From the NCBI GenBank assembly GCA_900472605.1, contig UCJD01000003.1, positions 73,877-119,060 on the forward strand: 45,184 nt of DNA, given 5' to 3'. Position 1 is the first letter of the stretch; the number at the start of each line of letters is the position of its first letter. Source of the DNA: Hyphomicrobiales bacterium. GTDB lineage: Bacteria > Pseudomonadota > Alphaproteobacteria > Rhizobiales > Rhizobiaceae. The notes under the pieces are model-generated. The model worked only from the letters and a program-made list of their open reading frames with translations. It searched no databases and was not told the DNA's origin. Shown here one piece after another: positions 1 through 7,751 of this stretch. The translations under genes and the position numbers were made by a program.

Positions 1-24
1 GCAGGGCAGAGGGGGGTGCGCCCC
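1..24. repeat. Edge of a palindromic intergenic repeat
   Basis: These bases closely match the outer arm of the mosaic repeat found at about 13996-14013 (GCAGG, then CAGAGGGGGG). The repeat runs on beyond the window edge. Positions 13-24 form a GGGG-TGCG-CCCC hairpin directly after the hisS stop codon. There is no U tract, so it is not a typical intrinsic terminator. Confidence 0.55.
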
Positions 25-26
25 GC

Positions 27-1547
27 TCAAGCATTCGACGCTCGCTTGCGATCTTCCGCCTGGGCCGCAAGAATCTCCCGCACCTTGGCGACCAGATCGG
101 CCTCCTTGACGGTTTCCTGCGCCACGCGGGCTTCGCGCCAGGAGGCATTGTCCTCTATCTCGCCCGACAGGCGCTTGCCCTCGACCAGATCCTTGATCTG
201 CACCACACCCTCGGCGCGCTCATCGCCGCCCTGGATGATGGCGACGGGGCAACCTCTACGGTCGGCATATTTCAGCTGGTTGCCGAACTTCTTCCAGTTG
301 CCCTGGTACATTTCGGCGCGGATGCCGGCCTGGCGCAGTTCTTGGGTGAGGCGCTGGTAGCGACCCATCGCCTCGACATCGCCATCCATGACGGTGACGA
401 GGACGGGTTCGACGACTTCGCTCTGGCCGAGCTTGCCGAGGTTCTTCAAGGCCGTCATCAGGCGCGAGACGCCGATGGAGAAGCCGGTGGCAGGCACCGG
501 CTGGCCCATGAAGCGGGAGACGAGGCCATCATAACGGCCACCGCCGCCGACGGAGCCGAAGACGACCTTCTCGCCCTTCTCGTTGGTGACGTCGAACAGG
601 AGCTCGGCCTCGTAGACCGGGCCGGTGTAATATTCGAGACCGCGGACGACGGAGGGGTCGATCTTGATGCGGTCGGACTGATAGCCGCCGCCGGTGACGA
701 GGCCACCGATCATATTCAGCTCCTCGACACCTTCGGCACCCTTGGAGGTGCCGGCGACCAGCTCGGCCAGCTGAGCAGCGCTTTCGGCATAGTCCTTGAT
801 GCCGACGAAGAAGAGAACCTTGTCGATCTGCGCCTGATCGAGACCGGCGCCCTTGGTGAAATCGCCGCTCTCATCCTTGCGGCCGGGGCCGAGCAGCAGC
901 GCGACACCCTCAAGCCCGAACTTGTCGAGCTTGTCGATGGCGCGCAGCACGTTCAGCCGCTGAGCGGCCTTATCATCGCCGCCAAGACCGATCGCCTCGA
1001 GAACGCCGTCGAGAACCTTGCGGTTGTTGACGCGGATGACGTAATCGCCGCGCTTGATGCCGAGGGCCTCAAGCGTATCGGCCATCATCATGCACATCTC
1101 GGCATCGGCCTGCACGCCCGGCGCGCCAACCGTATCGGCGTCGAACTGCATGAACTGGCGGAAGCGGCCGGGGCCGGGCTTCTCGTTGCGGAAGACGTAA
1201 CCGGCGCGATAGGTGCGGTAGGGCAGCTGGATCTCGTTGAAATTCTCGGCGACATGACGGGCGAGCGGCGCCGTCAGGTCGTAGCGCAGGCTCATCCACT
1301 GCTCGTCGTCATCCTGCAGCGAGAAGACGCCCTCGTTCGGCCGGTCGGCATCGGGCAGGAACTTGCCGAGCGCATCGGTGTATTCGAAGAGCGGCGTTTC
1401 GACAGGATCGAAACCATAATGCTCGTAGACTTCGCGGATCTTGGCGGTCATCTCGTTGACGGCGCGAATGTCGCTCGCCGAACGATCGACGAAGCCGCGG
1501 GGAAGCCTTGCCTTGAGCTTTTGTGGTTTCTTCTTGATGTCGTTCAT
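27..1547 (-). CDS. hisS: Histidine--tRNA ligase
   Basis: Cytoplasmic class II aminoacyl-tRNA synthetase that charges tRNA-His with histidine. The 506-residue product has class II motif 2 ([20 protein letters not shown]), the histidine-A signature [13 protein letters not shown] and the motif 3 region ([12 protein letters not shown]). The length fits alphaproteobacterial HisS. I placed the start at the ATG at 1547 ([10 protein letters not shown]), because the residues upstream in the open frame look like translated intergenic sequence and the conserved LPRGF-type N-terminus follows directly. In rhizobia hisS is often followed by hisZ and hisG, which would lie before position 1 and cannot be seen. 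A long frame opposite this gene is a shadow. Confidence 0.96.
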   Translation of the reverse strand: MNDIKKKPQKLKARLPRGFVDRSASDIRAVNEMTAKIREVYEHYGFDPVETPLFEYTDALGKFLPDADRPNEGVFSLQDDDEQWMSLRYDLTAPLARHVAENFNEIQLPYRTYRAGYVFRNEKPGPGRFRQFMQFDADTVGAPGVQADAEMCMMMADTLEALGIKRGDYVIRVNNRKVLDGVLEAIGLGGDDKAAQRLNVLRAIDKLDKFGLEGVALLLGPGRKDESGDFTKGAGLDQAQIDKVLFFVGIKDYAESAAQLAELVAGTSKGAEGVEELNMIGGLVTGGGYQSDRIKIDPSVVRGLEYYTGPVYEAELLFDVTNEKGEKVVFGSVGGGGRYDGLVSRFMGQPVPATGFSIGVSRLMTALKNLGKLGQSEVVEPVLVTVMDGDVEAMGRYQRLTQELRQAGIRAEMYQGNWKKFGNQLKYADRRGCPVAIIQGGDERAEGVVQIKDLVEGKRLSGEIEDNASWREARVAQETVKEADLVAKVREILAAQAEDRKRASNA

Positions 1548-1657
1548 TTCCAACGTCTTCCGCTCGGTGTGACAGTGGCGGTTTCCTAGCGGAAAGGGCC
1601 GGATGCGGCAAGGGTCGGTCGACAAATCCGACATGACAGACAAGATGAGCCGTGCTA

Positions 1658-1681
1658 GATTGGGATACACGCATCCCAATC
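1658..1681. promoter_or_regulatory. Perfect palindrome, probable toxin-antitoxin operator
   Basis: Perfect 9-bp arms (GATTGGGAT and ATCCCAATC) with a 6-bp spacer end 16 bp before the antitoxin ATG at 1698. RHH antitoxins usually bind such a site to repress their own operon. Autoregulation is an inference from placement. Confidence 0.65.
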
Positions 1682-1697
1682 CTCGAAAGCCGCCGAC

Positions 1698-1925
1698 ATG
1701 AGTAAGCAAACAGCCATCCGTCTTCCCGACGAAACCTACGAGCGGCTGCAGGCACTGGCACACCGCACCGGCCGCACAGCCACCTACTATATCCGGGAGG
1801 CGATCGAGACGCATCTGGAGGATTTGGAGGATCTCTATCTGGCGGAAGCGGCGATGCTCAGGATCAAGAACGGCGAGTCCGAGATCATCAGCGCCGAGGA
1901 GTTCTGGCGTGGCCTGGACGATTGA
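1698..1925 (+). CDS. Ribbon-helix-helix antitoxin (RelB/CopG type)
   Basis: Antitoxin of a type II module. The 75-residue product opens with a short beta strand and two helices typical of RHH DNA-binding domains ([17 protein letters not shown], then [12 protein letters not shown]). An acidic C-terminal half ([21 protein letters not shown]) would wrap the toxin. The expected role is to neutralise the RelE-like toxin encoded just downstream and to repress the operon through the palindrome at 1658-1681. Its stop overlaps the toxin start by 17 nt, so the two are co-translated. The exact RelB, ParD or StbD subgroup cannot be set by eye. Confidence 0.85.
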   Translation: MSKQTAIRLPDETYERLQALAHRTGRTATYYIREAIETHLEDLEDLYLAEAAMLRIKNGESEIISAEEFWRGLDD

Positions 1926-2178
1926 GTTCGACCGCCACGCCCGCAAAAATGTCGAGAAACTCGACCAGCAGACACGACGCCGCATTCGCAGCTTTCTATA
2001 CGATCGGCTTGCTTCGCTCGACGACCCGAGGCAGATCGGCGACGCCCTGCAAGGATCGGAACTTGGGACCTTCTGGCGTTACCGCGTGGGCGATTACCGC
2101 ATCATCTGCGACCTTCAAGACAGCCGGCTCGTCGTTCTCGTGATCGACATCGGCCACCGCCGCGAAATTTATCGATGA
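1909..2178 (+). CDS. RelE/ParE family toxin
   Basis: Toxin of the same module, 89 residues, with a GTG start inside the antitoxin gene (17-nt overlap). The pattern is that of the RelE fold: a basic N-terminal helix pair ([19 protein letters not shown]), then [15 protein letters not shown], a conserved strand-turn of the family, and the C-terminal strand ending [12 protein letters not shown]. RelE members cleave mRNA at the ribosome, whereas ParE members poison gyrase. The terminal HRREIY pattern and the RxGDYRI core favour RelE, but this is inference. The next gene begins 10 nt downstream and may share the transcript. Confidence 0.85.
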   Translation: MAWTIEFDRHARKNVEKLDQQTRRRIRSFLYDRLASLDDPRQIGDALQGSELGTFWRYRVGDYRIICDLQDSRLVVLVIDIGHRREIYR

Positions 2179-2188
2179 AAGCTAATCC

Positions 2189-2944
2189 GTGATCGCTGAA
2201 GCACTTCTTTACGCCGCGACCTTCTGGCGGACGCAGAAGGCGCACCGCAAGTATGTCCGCTACTCCGTCAATCTGTGGTCACGCGCCAATCGTTGCAACC
2301 GACAGTGGGCGGAGCATGAGGAGAATACGAGGCGGGCGATCCTTGCGGCCATGGCGGGCTGCAAGCAGCGGCGGACGGCTGTGGTGCTGGGGTCCGGCTT
2401 GCTGCGCGACGTGCCGATCCGGCAGCTGGCCGAGGCCTTCGATACCGTCGTGCTGATCGATCTCGTGCATGTCGCGACGGTGCGGATGAAGATGCATCGC
2501 AAGGGCTATCGCAATGTCCGGCTGATCGAGCGCGATCTCTCGGGCTACGACGCGCTTGCGGCCGGCGAGGCGCCGGAACCGCTCGGGTTTCTGCGCAATG
2601 TGCCCTATCTGGATTTCGTGGTTTCGGCCAATCTCCTGTCGCAGATCGGGCGCGGGGTGCAGCGACGCTTCGAGGCGGAGCGGGTTCTAATGCCCGAGGA
2701 TACGGTCGAGCAGCTGATCGCGGCACACGTCTCCGGCCTGTCGCGCATGCCGTTCAAGAGCTGCCTCGTCACCGATATTTCCTTTGCAGTGATCGATCGA
2801 AACGGAAAGACCCATGAAGAGGCCGACCTGATGCACGGGGTCGCGATGCCGGAGGCCCGGGCCGCATGGGCCTGGCCGGTGGTGCCGACGGGTGAGGAAA
2901 GCGCCGACTACCAGGTGATCCATCAGGTGATTGCCGTCTACTGA
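2189..2944 (+). CDS. Conserved protein of unknown function, methyltransferase-like fold
   Basis: I do not recognise a named family. The 251-residue product has no signal peptide. Near residues 64-100 it has a strand-loop-helix VVLGSGLLRDVP followed by VVLIDLVH. This resembles the glycine-rich motif I and acidic motif II of SAM-dependent methyltransferases or another Rossmann-type nucleotide fold. A conserved-looking FVVSANLLSQIG block at about 146 would fit motif IV. The start is GTG at 2189, only 10 nt after the toxin stop; no better ATG lies near the N-terminus. It sits between two toxin-antitoxin modules, so it may be cotranscribed with the RelE module. Substrate and role are unknown. Confidence 0.7.
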   Translation: MIAEALLYAATFWRTQKAHRKYVRYSVNLWSRANRCNRQWAEHEENTRRAILAAMAGCKQRRTAVVLGSGLLRDVPIRQLAEAFDTVVLIDLVHVATVRMKMHRKGYRNVRLIERDLSGYDALAAGEAPEPLGFLRNVPYLDFVVSANLLSQIGRGVQRRFEAERVLMPEDTVEQLIAAHVSGLSRMPFKSCLVTDISFAVIDRNGKTHEEADLMHGVAMPEARAAWAWPVVPTGEESADYQVIHQVIAVY

Positions 2945-2945
2945 A

Positions 2946-3006
2946 TTGCAAGATATCGTGATGCAATCAAAGATATATTGTATCACTTTTATTTTGCGAT
3001 ATCGTG
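2946..3006. promoter_or_regulatory. Regulatory region of the brnTA module with inverted and direct repeats
   Basis: An inverted repeat (GTGATGCAAT at 2958-2967 and ATTGTATCAC at 2977-2986, one mismatch) lies in an AT-rich patch. The 9-mer GATATCGTG also occurs twice, at 2952-2960 and 2998-3006. This is the place expected for BrnA autorepression. No unambiguous -35/-10 pair could be fixed. Confidence 0.55.
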
Positions 3007-3009
3007 GAT

Positions 3010-3288
3010 ATGAAGATCGTTTGGGATGAGCCGAAACGTGTTCGCAATGCTGCAAAGCATGGGCTGGACTTTCGTGACCTGGATGAGGATTTCTTCGCAG
3101 CTGCGTTGATCCTCGACGCTAGGAACCCGCGGCTGAAGGCCGTGGGTATCCTGATCGAGGATGTGATCGCCGTCGTTTTCGCCGTTCTCGGGAGCGAAGG
3201 GATTTCCGTCATCTCAATGCGCCGGGCAAGCCGCCTGGAAAGGAGGCTTTATGAACAATTCCAGTCGAAAAATCCTCGGCCTCACTGA
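3010..3288 (+). CDS. brnT: BrnT family toxin (DUF497)
   Basis: Ribonuclease toxin of the BrnT/BrnA type II system, 92 residues. The N-terminus MKIVWDEPKRVRNAAKHGLD matches the family signature WDxxKxxxNxxKHG, followed by the FxxA helix and a VISMRRASRLERRLYE tail with the conserved RxAxxxE pattern near the C-terminus. I chose ATG 3010 because the family starts just before the WDE motif; a GTG at 3004 would add two residues. The gene overlaps brnA by 38 nt. Toxin-first order is normal for this family, and the antitoxin dimer normally represses the shared promoter. Confidence 0.9.
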   Translation: MKIVWDEPKRVRNAAKHGLDFRDLDEDFFAAALILDARNPRLKAVGILIEDVIAVVFAVLGSEGISVISMRRASRLERRLYEQFQSKNPRPH

Positions 3289-3565
3289 TGAGGAAGAGGC
3301 AGAGATCCAGCGCGGGATTGCCGAAGACCCCGACAATCCCGAATGGACCGAAGAGGACTTCAAAAAGGCCCGTCCCTTTGCCGAGGTCTTTCCGGAGCTT
3401 GCAGAAAGCATCAGGCGTTCGCGCGGCCGGCCGGCGGTGGAGAGCCCGAAGCGGCAGATATCGCTGCGGCTCGATCCCGACGTGATCGATGCCTTCAAGG
3501 CGACCGGCAAGGGCTGGCAGGGGCGGATCAACGATGCGCTGCGCAAGGCGGCCAAGCTCGATTAG
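3251..3565 (+). CDS. brnA: BrnA family antitoxin
   Basis: Antitoxin partner of BrnT, 104 residues. The acidic N-terminal half (LTDEEEAEIQRGIAEDPDNP, EWTEEDFKKARPF) is the toxin-binding part. The C-terminal third carries the ribbon-helix-helix DNA-binding domain (KRQISLRLDPDVIDAFKATG, then GWQGRINDALRKA). A strong ribosome binding site (AAAGGAGG) sits inside the end of brnT, 7-8 nt before the ATG. This fits higher antitoxin synthesis from the same mRNA. Confidence 0.9.
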   Translation: MNNSSRKILGLTDEEEAEIQRGIAEDPDNPEWTEEDFKKARPFAEVFPELAESIRRSRGRPAVESPKRQISLRLDPDVIDAFKATGKGWQGRINDALRKAAKLD

Positions 3566-3579
3566 CGCAACGCGACGTC

Positions 3580-3608
3580 TTGGCAGCGGTGGCGGGCTTG
3601 CCTATGTT
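3580..3608 (+). promoter_or_regulatory. Candidate sigma-70 promoter, possibly giving a leaderless mRNA
   Basis: TTGGCA (3580-3585), a 17-bp spacer and TATGTT (3603-3608). The predicted start site, 6-7 bp past the -10 box, falls on the ATG at 3615. No convincing ribosome binding site precedes that ATG. Confidence 0.45.
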
Positions 3609-3614
3609 GGGCCG

Positions 3615-3989
3615 ATGCGGATTTTCTCTGTCGCGACGATGATGCTGGCTTGGCTGACCTACGGAACGATGTTTGCGTGGGCGGGATGCCCGATGTGCGC
3701 GTCGATGAGCCAGCCGGCCGCTATCGATATGGCTGGCGGAAAGCCGCATCATCATATGCCGGGCATGGCGATGGGGGAGACAGTCAAGGTTTCGGCGCCG
3801 GCGAAGAACCCATGTGCCGATGGCGGCATGGCGCATATGCCGCTCTGTTCCGCCTGCCTGGTCGTTCCCGTGGACGCCATCGTCCATGCCGATGGGAAAC
3901 AGGCGTTCTCCTATCCCTCGCCCGCGGTCGCGCTTGCTTTTCCCGGCGCGAGGCCCGCACCGCAGGCGCCCCCTCCCCGGCTGATCTGA
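3615..3989 (+). CDS. Exported Met/His/Cys-rich small protein
   Basis: Unnamed protein of 124 residues. Residues 1-23 form a signal peptide ([20 protein letters not shown], then AWA). The mature part is rich in metal ligands: [15 protein letters not shown], then [15 protein letters not shown]. This pattern suggests a periplasmic metal-binding protein, most likely for copper; that is inference. It lies 74 bp upstream of the DUF305 gene in the same direction, and DUF305 proteins often travel with copper genes. The start at ATG 3615 matches the signal peptide; a later in-frame ATG at 3639 is possible. The tail is proline-rich ([10 protein letters not shown]). Confidence 0.75.
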   Translation: MRIFSVATMMLAWLTYGTMFAWAGCPMCASMSQPAAIDMAGGKPHHHMPGMAMGETVKVSAPAKNPCADGGMAHMPLCSACLVVPVDAIVHADGKQAFSYPSPAVALAFPGARPAPQAPPPRLI

Positions 3990-4063
3990 CGATCAAGACC
4001 CTGCGAACCGCGGCGCGATCAGCTGCATCGGATTTTTATTGCCAGACTGAGGAAGGATATCCC

Positions 4064-4435
4064 ATGTCTCTCAAACTACTCGCTCTTACCACCGGTCTTG
4101 TTGCCGGCGTCTCGTTCATCGCTGTTCCTGCAAGCGCGGAAGACAAGCCCATGGATATGAGCATGCCGATGGGCGATCACAGCCCGTCCAGCCACGCCTT
4201 TTCCGAAGCCAACAACAAGATGCACAAGGGCATGATGATCGAATACAGCGGCGATGCCGATATCGATTTCGTGCGCGGAATGATCGCCCATCACCAGGGG
4301 GCGATCGACATGGCGAAAGTCGAGCTGCAATACGGCAAGGATCCCGAGATGCGCACGCTGGCGGAGGGCGTGATCAAGGCGCAGGAGGCCGAGATCACCG
4401 AGATGCAGGCCTGGCTGAAGGCGCACGCCAAATAA
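4064..4435 (+). CDS. Exported DUF305 protein
   Basis: A 123-residue ferritin-like four-helix-type protein of the DUF305 family, exported by a Sec signal peptide (about residues 1-25, ending ASAED). A Met-rich linker ([10 protein letters not shown]) follows, then the family core [20 protein letters not shown] and the closing helix ([11 protein letters not shown]). The two His of MIAHHQGA and nearby Met residues are the likely metal ligands. A good ribosome binding site (AGGAAGG) precedes the ATG. With the upstream Met/His/Cys-rich protein it may form a small periplasmic metal-handling pair. The biochemical role of DUF305 is not established. Confidence 0.88.
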   Translation: MSLKLLALTTGLVAGVSFIAVPASAEDKPMDMSMPMGDHSPSSHAFSEANNKMHKGMMIEYSGDADIDFVRGMIAHHQGAIDMAKVELQYGKDPEMRTLAEGVIKAQEAEITEMQAWLKAHAK

Positions 4436-4455
4436 GGCGACCTTCCCTGTGACAG

Positions 4456-4485
4456 GCTGGACGCCGGAGTTACCCGGCGTCCAGC
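4456..4485. terminator. Hairpin between convergent genes
   Basis: Perfect 12-bp stem (GCTGGACGCCGG with CCGGCGTCCAGC) and a 6-nt loop, between the DUF305 gene and the convergent aldo/keto reductase. There is no U tract on either side, so it may act as a bidirectional barrier rather than a classic intrinsic terminator. Confidence 0.6.
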
Positions 4486-4498
4486 GCATTGATCGTGA

Positions 4499-5548
4499 TC
4501 AGGCCTTCGGTTCGAAAGGCGCGGGGCGGCGGCCGGCGCCCTGGCGGGCCAGCATCCAGCCCGGATATTCAGGCGCGAGTTCGCTGACTTCGTCCAGCCT
4601 CTTCAGGTCCGTGGCGTCCAGCTTCAGTCCGACTGCGGCAAGGTTCTGGTCCAGCTGTTCGATGCGCTTGGCGCCGATGATGACTGTCGTCACGAAAGGC
4701 TTGGCCAGCACATAGGCGAGCGCCACGGTGGCGACGCTTACGCCGTGTTTTTCGGCAATCTCGCGCATGACGGCGACGCAGGCCCAGGCGCGGTCCTTGT
4801 CTACAGGCGGGAAATCGAAGGCGGCGCGGCGGCCTTCGCCGTTGCCGGGCGCGCCGGGGCCGTATTTGCCGGACAGCAAGCCACCGGCGAGCGGCGACCA
4901 CACCATCAGCCCGACCTTCTCCTCATTCATCATCGGCACGATGTCGCGCTCGAGATCGCGGCCGGCGATCGAGTAATAGGCCTGCACGGTCTCGAAGCGG
5001 GCAAAGCCGCGGCGCTCCGAAATTCCGAGCGCCTTGGCGATGCGCCAGGCATGCCAATTGGAGACGCCGACATAGCGCACCAGGCCGCGCGAGACGAGAT
5101 CGTCCATCGCCCTCAGCGTCTCGTTGATCGGTGTGACGCTGTCGGTGCCGTGGATCTGGTAGAGATCGATGTGATCGGTCTGCAGGCGCGCCAGGCTCTT
5201 TTCGACCGAATCCATGATGTGGCCGCGCGAGGCGCCGCGGTCGTTCGGCTTTTCTCCCATCGCGCCATAGACCTTGGTGGCGATGACGACATCCTTGCGG
5301 GCCACGCCGAGGTTCTTCAGCGACTGGCCGAGCAGCTTCTCGGACTCGCCGAAGGAATAGACGTCGGCGGTATCGATGAAGTTGACGCCCGCCGCCAGCG
5401 ACCGCCCGACGATCGCGTCGGCCGCCTTCTGGTCGACATCGGCGATAGCGCCCCAGGGGCTGCCCTCGTCGGCGGCACCGAAGGTCATGGTGCCCAGGCA
5501 GATTTCGGAGACGAACAGGCCGGTATTTCCAAGCTGGTTGTAACGCAT
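4499..5548 (-). CDS. Aldo/keto reductase
   Basis: NAD(P)H-dependent oxidoreductase of 349 residues that reduces aldehydes or ketones; the natural substrate is unknown. The (beta/alpha)8 family signatures are visible: FIDTADVYSFGESEKLLG (with the catalytic Asp and Tyr), VIATKVYG (Lys), DLYQIHGTDSVTP (His) and the cofactor-site strand VTTVIIGAKRIEQLDQNL near the C-terminus. The start is the ATG at 5548 (MRYNQLG), with AAGGAAA upstream; a TTG two codons earlier is less likely. The ending GAGRRPAPFEPKA is low complexity. It resembles the YajO/PdxI-like branch with NTGLFVSEICLGTMTFG at the N-terminus. Confidence 0.93.
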   Translation of the reverse strand: MRYNQLGNTGLFVSEICLGTMTFGAADEGSPWGAIADVDQKAADAIVGRSLAAGVNFIDTADVYSFGESEKLLGQSLKNLGVARKDVVIATKVYGAMGEKPNDRGASRGHIMDSVEKSLARLQTDHIDLYQIHGTDSVTPINETLRAMDDLVSRGLVRYVGVSNWHAWRIAKALGISERRGFARFETVQAYYSIAGRDLERDIVPMMNEEKVGLMVWSPLAGGLLSGKYGPGAPGNGEGRRAAFDFPPVDKDRAWACVAVMREIAEKHGVSVATVALAYVLAKPFVTTVIIGAKRIEQLDQNLAAVGLKLDATDLKRLDEVSELAPEYPGWMLARQGAGRRPAPFEPKA

Positions 5549-5877
5549 GGTCAAACGTTTCCTTGTGAGGACCGCGGCTGGGCCGGCGGAGGGAATGATC
5601 CCAGTGCTATGATTTTCGGGTGGCGCAGCGCTGGCATGGCGGCGCCTACTGCAGGCATGAACCCATCAGACATAAGTTCAGCGCGCGCGGTTTCAACGGC
5701 CCGTGCAATACGCAAGGGTTGCGCCCATATCGAACGCCCGCAACTCATTGGCGCACAACCATGATTGCACCAACGAATTACCGCTCTTAGTGATTGTATT
5801 TACAGCACTTTCGCCGTGGATTCATAAAATTCTAATTGATGCCCGACTAAACAATCCTCGCAGATGCGGGGGCAATC
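5549..5877. other. Intergenic region with one weak promoter candidate
   Basis: 329 bp between divergent genes. No convincing gene is seen. A possible sigma-70 promoter for the TadG-like gene is TTTACA at 5799-5804 with CATAAA at 5823-5828 (18-bp spacer), which would leave a leader of about 40 nt. Confidence 0.35.
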
Positions 5878-7221
5878 ATGACATCCTTGGTTCAGCTTGT
5901 GACTTCAATGCTGCGCAACAAGCGCGGCAATGTGGCGATGATAGTCGCGCTGCTTTTCGTGCCGTTGGTCTTGGCCGGTGGCGCCGGGGTGGATCTCGCG
6001 CGCTATGAAGCGGTGCGCGTGGAGATGCAGGACGGGCTCGATCGCGGCGTGCTGGCAGCCGCGTCGCTGTCGCAGAAGCAGAAGACCGCCGACGTTCTGA
6101 AAAGCTATATGAACAATCTCGCCTATGGCGCCGACGTGGCCATCGACTTTTCCGAGGCGACGGCGATGAACTCGCGCAAGATCTCGGCCAACGCCTCCTA
6201 TACGATCAACACCGCCTTCATGCATCTGGCCGGCGTCAAGACGTTGACGATCAACACGACATCGAGCGCCGAGGAGGCCAAGCAGAATATCGAGCTGTCG
6301 CTGATGCTCGACATGTCGGGCTCAATGGTCGGCAGCAAGATCAAGAACCTGAAGGTCGCCTCGCAGCAATTCATCGACCAGATCCTGACCGATGATACCA
6401 AGGACTATACGACGATCAGCGTCGTGCCCTATGCGGGCCACGTCAACGTGGGCTCTGCGGTATTCGACAAGCTTGGCGGCAGTCGCCTGACCGGCCAGTC
6501 GCAGCCGACCAAGGATCCGAGCTACAAGGGATCATGCTTCGAGCTCGACAATACGGGCTACGGCAGCGATGCCATTCCGAGCTTCAAGGCCCGTACGAAC
6601 CTGCCGATCTTCACAAACTGGAATTACAACACGACCGACAAGGAAAAGAGATGGTGGTGGTGTCCCGGCGAAGAGGACGCGATCACCTATTTCTCCAACG
6701 ACGCGACCTACTTGAAAGCCCGGCTGAACGCGCTGCAGCTCTATGACGGCACCGGCACGCAGAACGCCATGCAGTGGGGTTACATGTTGCTCAATCCGGC
6801 TTCATCCAGCATCGTCCAGGCGGCGATTGCCAGCGGGCAGATGTCAACGAAATTCTCCAATCGCCCTTCCAGCTTCAGCGACGCCGATACGATGAAGGTG
6901 CTCGTCTTGATGACTGATGGCGTGATCACCGCGCAGTTTCGCCCGAAAGACTACACGCGCTCGCCGGATCTGAGCCCGAGCAACAACACGCTATCCGGCG
7001 ATACGGCTTCCTATCTCAGCAAGATCTGCACGACTGCCAAAGCCAAGAACATCACCATCTTTACCATCGGCTTCGAGCTCGGCAGCGACACCACGGCCAT
7101 CAACGCCATGAAAAGTTGCGCGACGAGCGCCGCCCACTTCTACCAGGCGTCCGGCTCCGGCATCGGCGACGCATTCAAGTCGATCTCGACATCGATCCGC
7201 AAACTGAGATTGACGCAGTGA
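5878..7221 (+). CDS. TadG-like pilus assembly protein with von Willebrand factor A domain
   Basis: Membrane-anchored protein of 447 residues. The N-terminus (MLRNKRGNVAMIVALLFVPL) is the TadE/TadG-like pseudopilin motif, with one membrane helix at about residues 18-38. A vWA domain follows from about residue 140 to the end, with the MIDAS motif DMSGS and a later VLVLMTDGV strand carrying the second metal-site Asp. Such proteins form part of, or sit beside, Flp/Tad pilus systems, where they are thought to act at the envelope. It is the first of three genes joined by 1-nt TGATG overlaps. No other tad genes (ATPase, secretin, flp) occur in the window. Confidence 0.85.
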   Translation: MTSLVQLVTSMLRNKRGNVAMIVALLFVPLVLAGGAGVDLARYEAVRVEMQDGLDRGVLAAASLSQKQKTADVLKSYMNNLAYGADVAIDFSEATAMNSRKISANASYTINTAFMHLAGVKTLTINTTSSAEEAKQNIELSLMLDMSGSMVGSKIKNLKVASQQFIDQILTDDTKDYTTISVVPYAGHVNVGSAVFDKLGGSRLTGQSQPTKDPSYKGSCFELDNTGYGSDAIPSFKARTNLPIFTNWNYNTTDKEKRWWWCPGEEDAITYFSNDATYLKARLNALQLYDGTGTQNAMQWGYMLLNPASSSIVQAAIASGQMSTKFSNRPSSFSDADTMKVLVLMTDGVITAQFRPKDYTRSPDLSPSNNTLSGDTASYLSKICTTAKAKNITIFTIGFELGSDTTAINAMKSCATSAAHFYQASGSGIGDAFKSISTSIRKLRLTQ

Positions 7222-7751
7222 TGAGAATTGGCTCGTTCAGCAGGGGGCGCCGGCTTCTCGGCGACAGCAAGGGGGCGGCGGCGATCGAATTCGCCATCCT
7301 GGCGCCGATCGTCTTCAGCATCATCTTCTCGATCTTCGAGGCCGGATTTATCATGACGCAGTCGATCATGCTCGACCGCGCCGTCAGCCGCAGCTCGCGC
7401 GCGCTGCAGATCAACGGTTCGAAAATGAGCTATGCCGATTTCAAGGCGTCGGTGTGCAAGGAAGCGGTGATCCTCAGCGATTGCGCCAAATCGATCCGCA
7501 TCGAGTTCACGCCGGTGACCAAGGCCTCGGATTTCCCGACGACGGGTACGCCCTGCGTCGACCGCTCCGTCGCCATCGATCCTGTGACCACCTATAATTC
7601 CGGCCAACCGTCGCAGATCATCTTCACCCGCGCCTGCTATGTCGTCGATCCCCTGGTGCCGGGGCTGGGCTTCGGCCTGAGTTTCCCCAAGGACAATACC
7701 GGCGCCATCCAGCTGACCTCCAGCTTTGCCTTCGTCAACGAGCCGACCTGA
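7221..7751 (+). CDS. TadE-like pilus assembly protein
   Basis: A 176-residue single-pass membrane protein. The N-terminal segment GAAAIEFAILAPIVFSIIFS is the TadE/TadG motif, with the conserved Glu of EFA five residues into the hydrophobic helix, as in type IV pilin-like proteins. The periplasmic part has four Cys residues (VCKEAVILSDC, PCVDRS, RACYV) that could form disulfides. The ATG overlaps the preceding stop by one base, giving translational coupling. TadE-like proteins are minor pseudopilins processed by a TadV-type peptidase in the systems studied; no such peptidase is seen here. Confidence 0.85.
   Translation: MRIGSFSRGRRLLGDSKGAAAIEFAILAPIVFSIIFSIFEAGFIMTQSIMLDRAVSRSSRALQINGSKMSYADFKASVCKEAVILSDCAKSIRIEFTPVTKASDFPTTGTPCVDRSVAIDPVTTYNSGQPSQIIFTRACYVVDPLVPGLGFGLSFPKDNTGAIQLTSSFAFVNEPT

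Noticed and set aside
342..1589. Long plus-strand open frame opposite hisS (415 codons)
   Set aside because: It lies wholly antisense to a clear hisS and is low complexity (Ala/Asp/Gly/Leu-rich), a usual shadow in GC-rich DNA.
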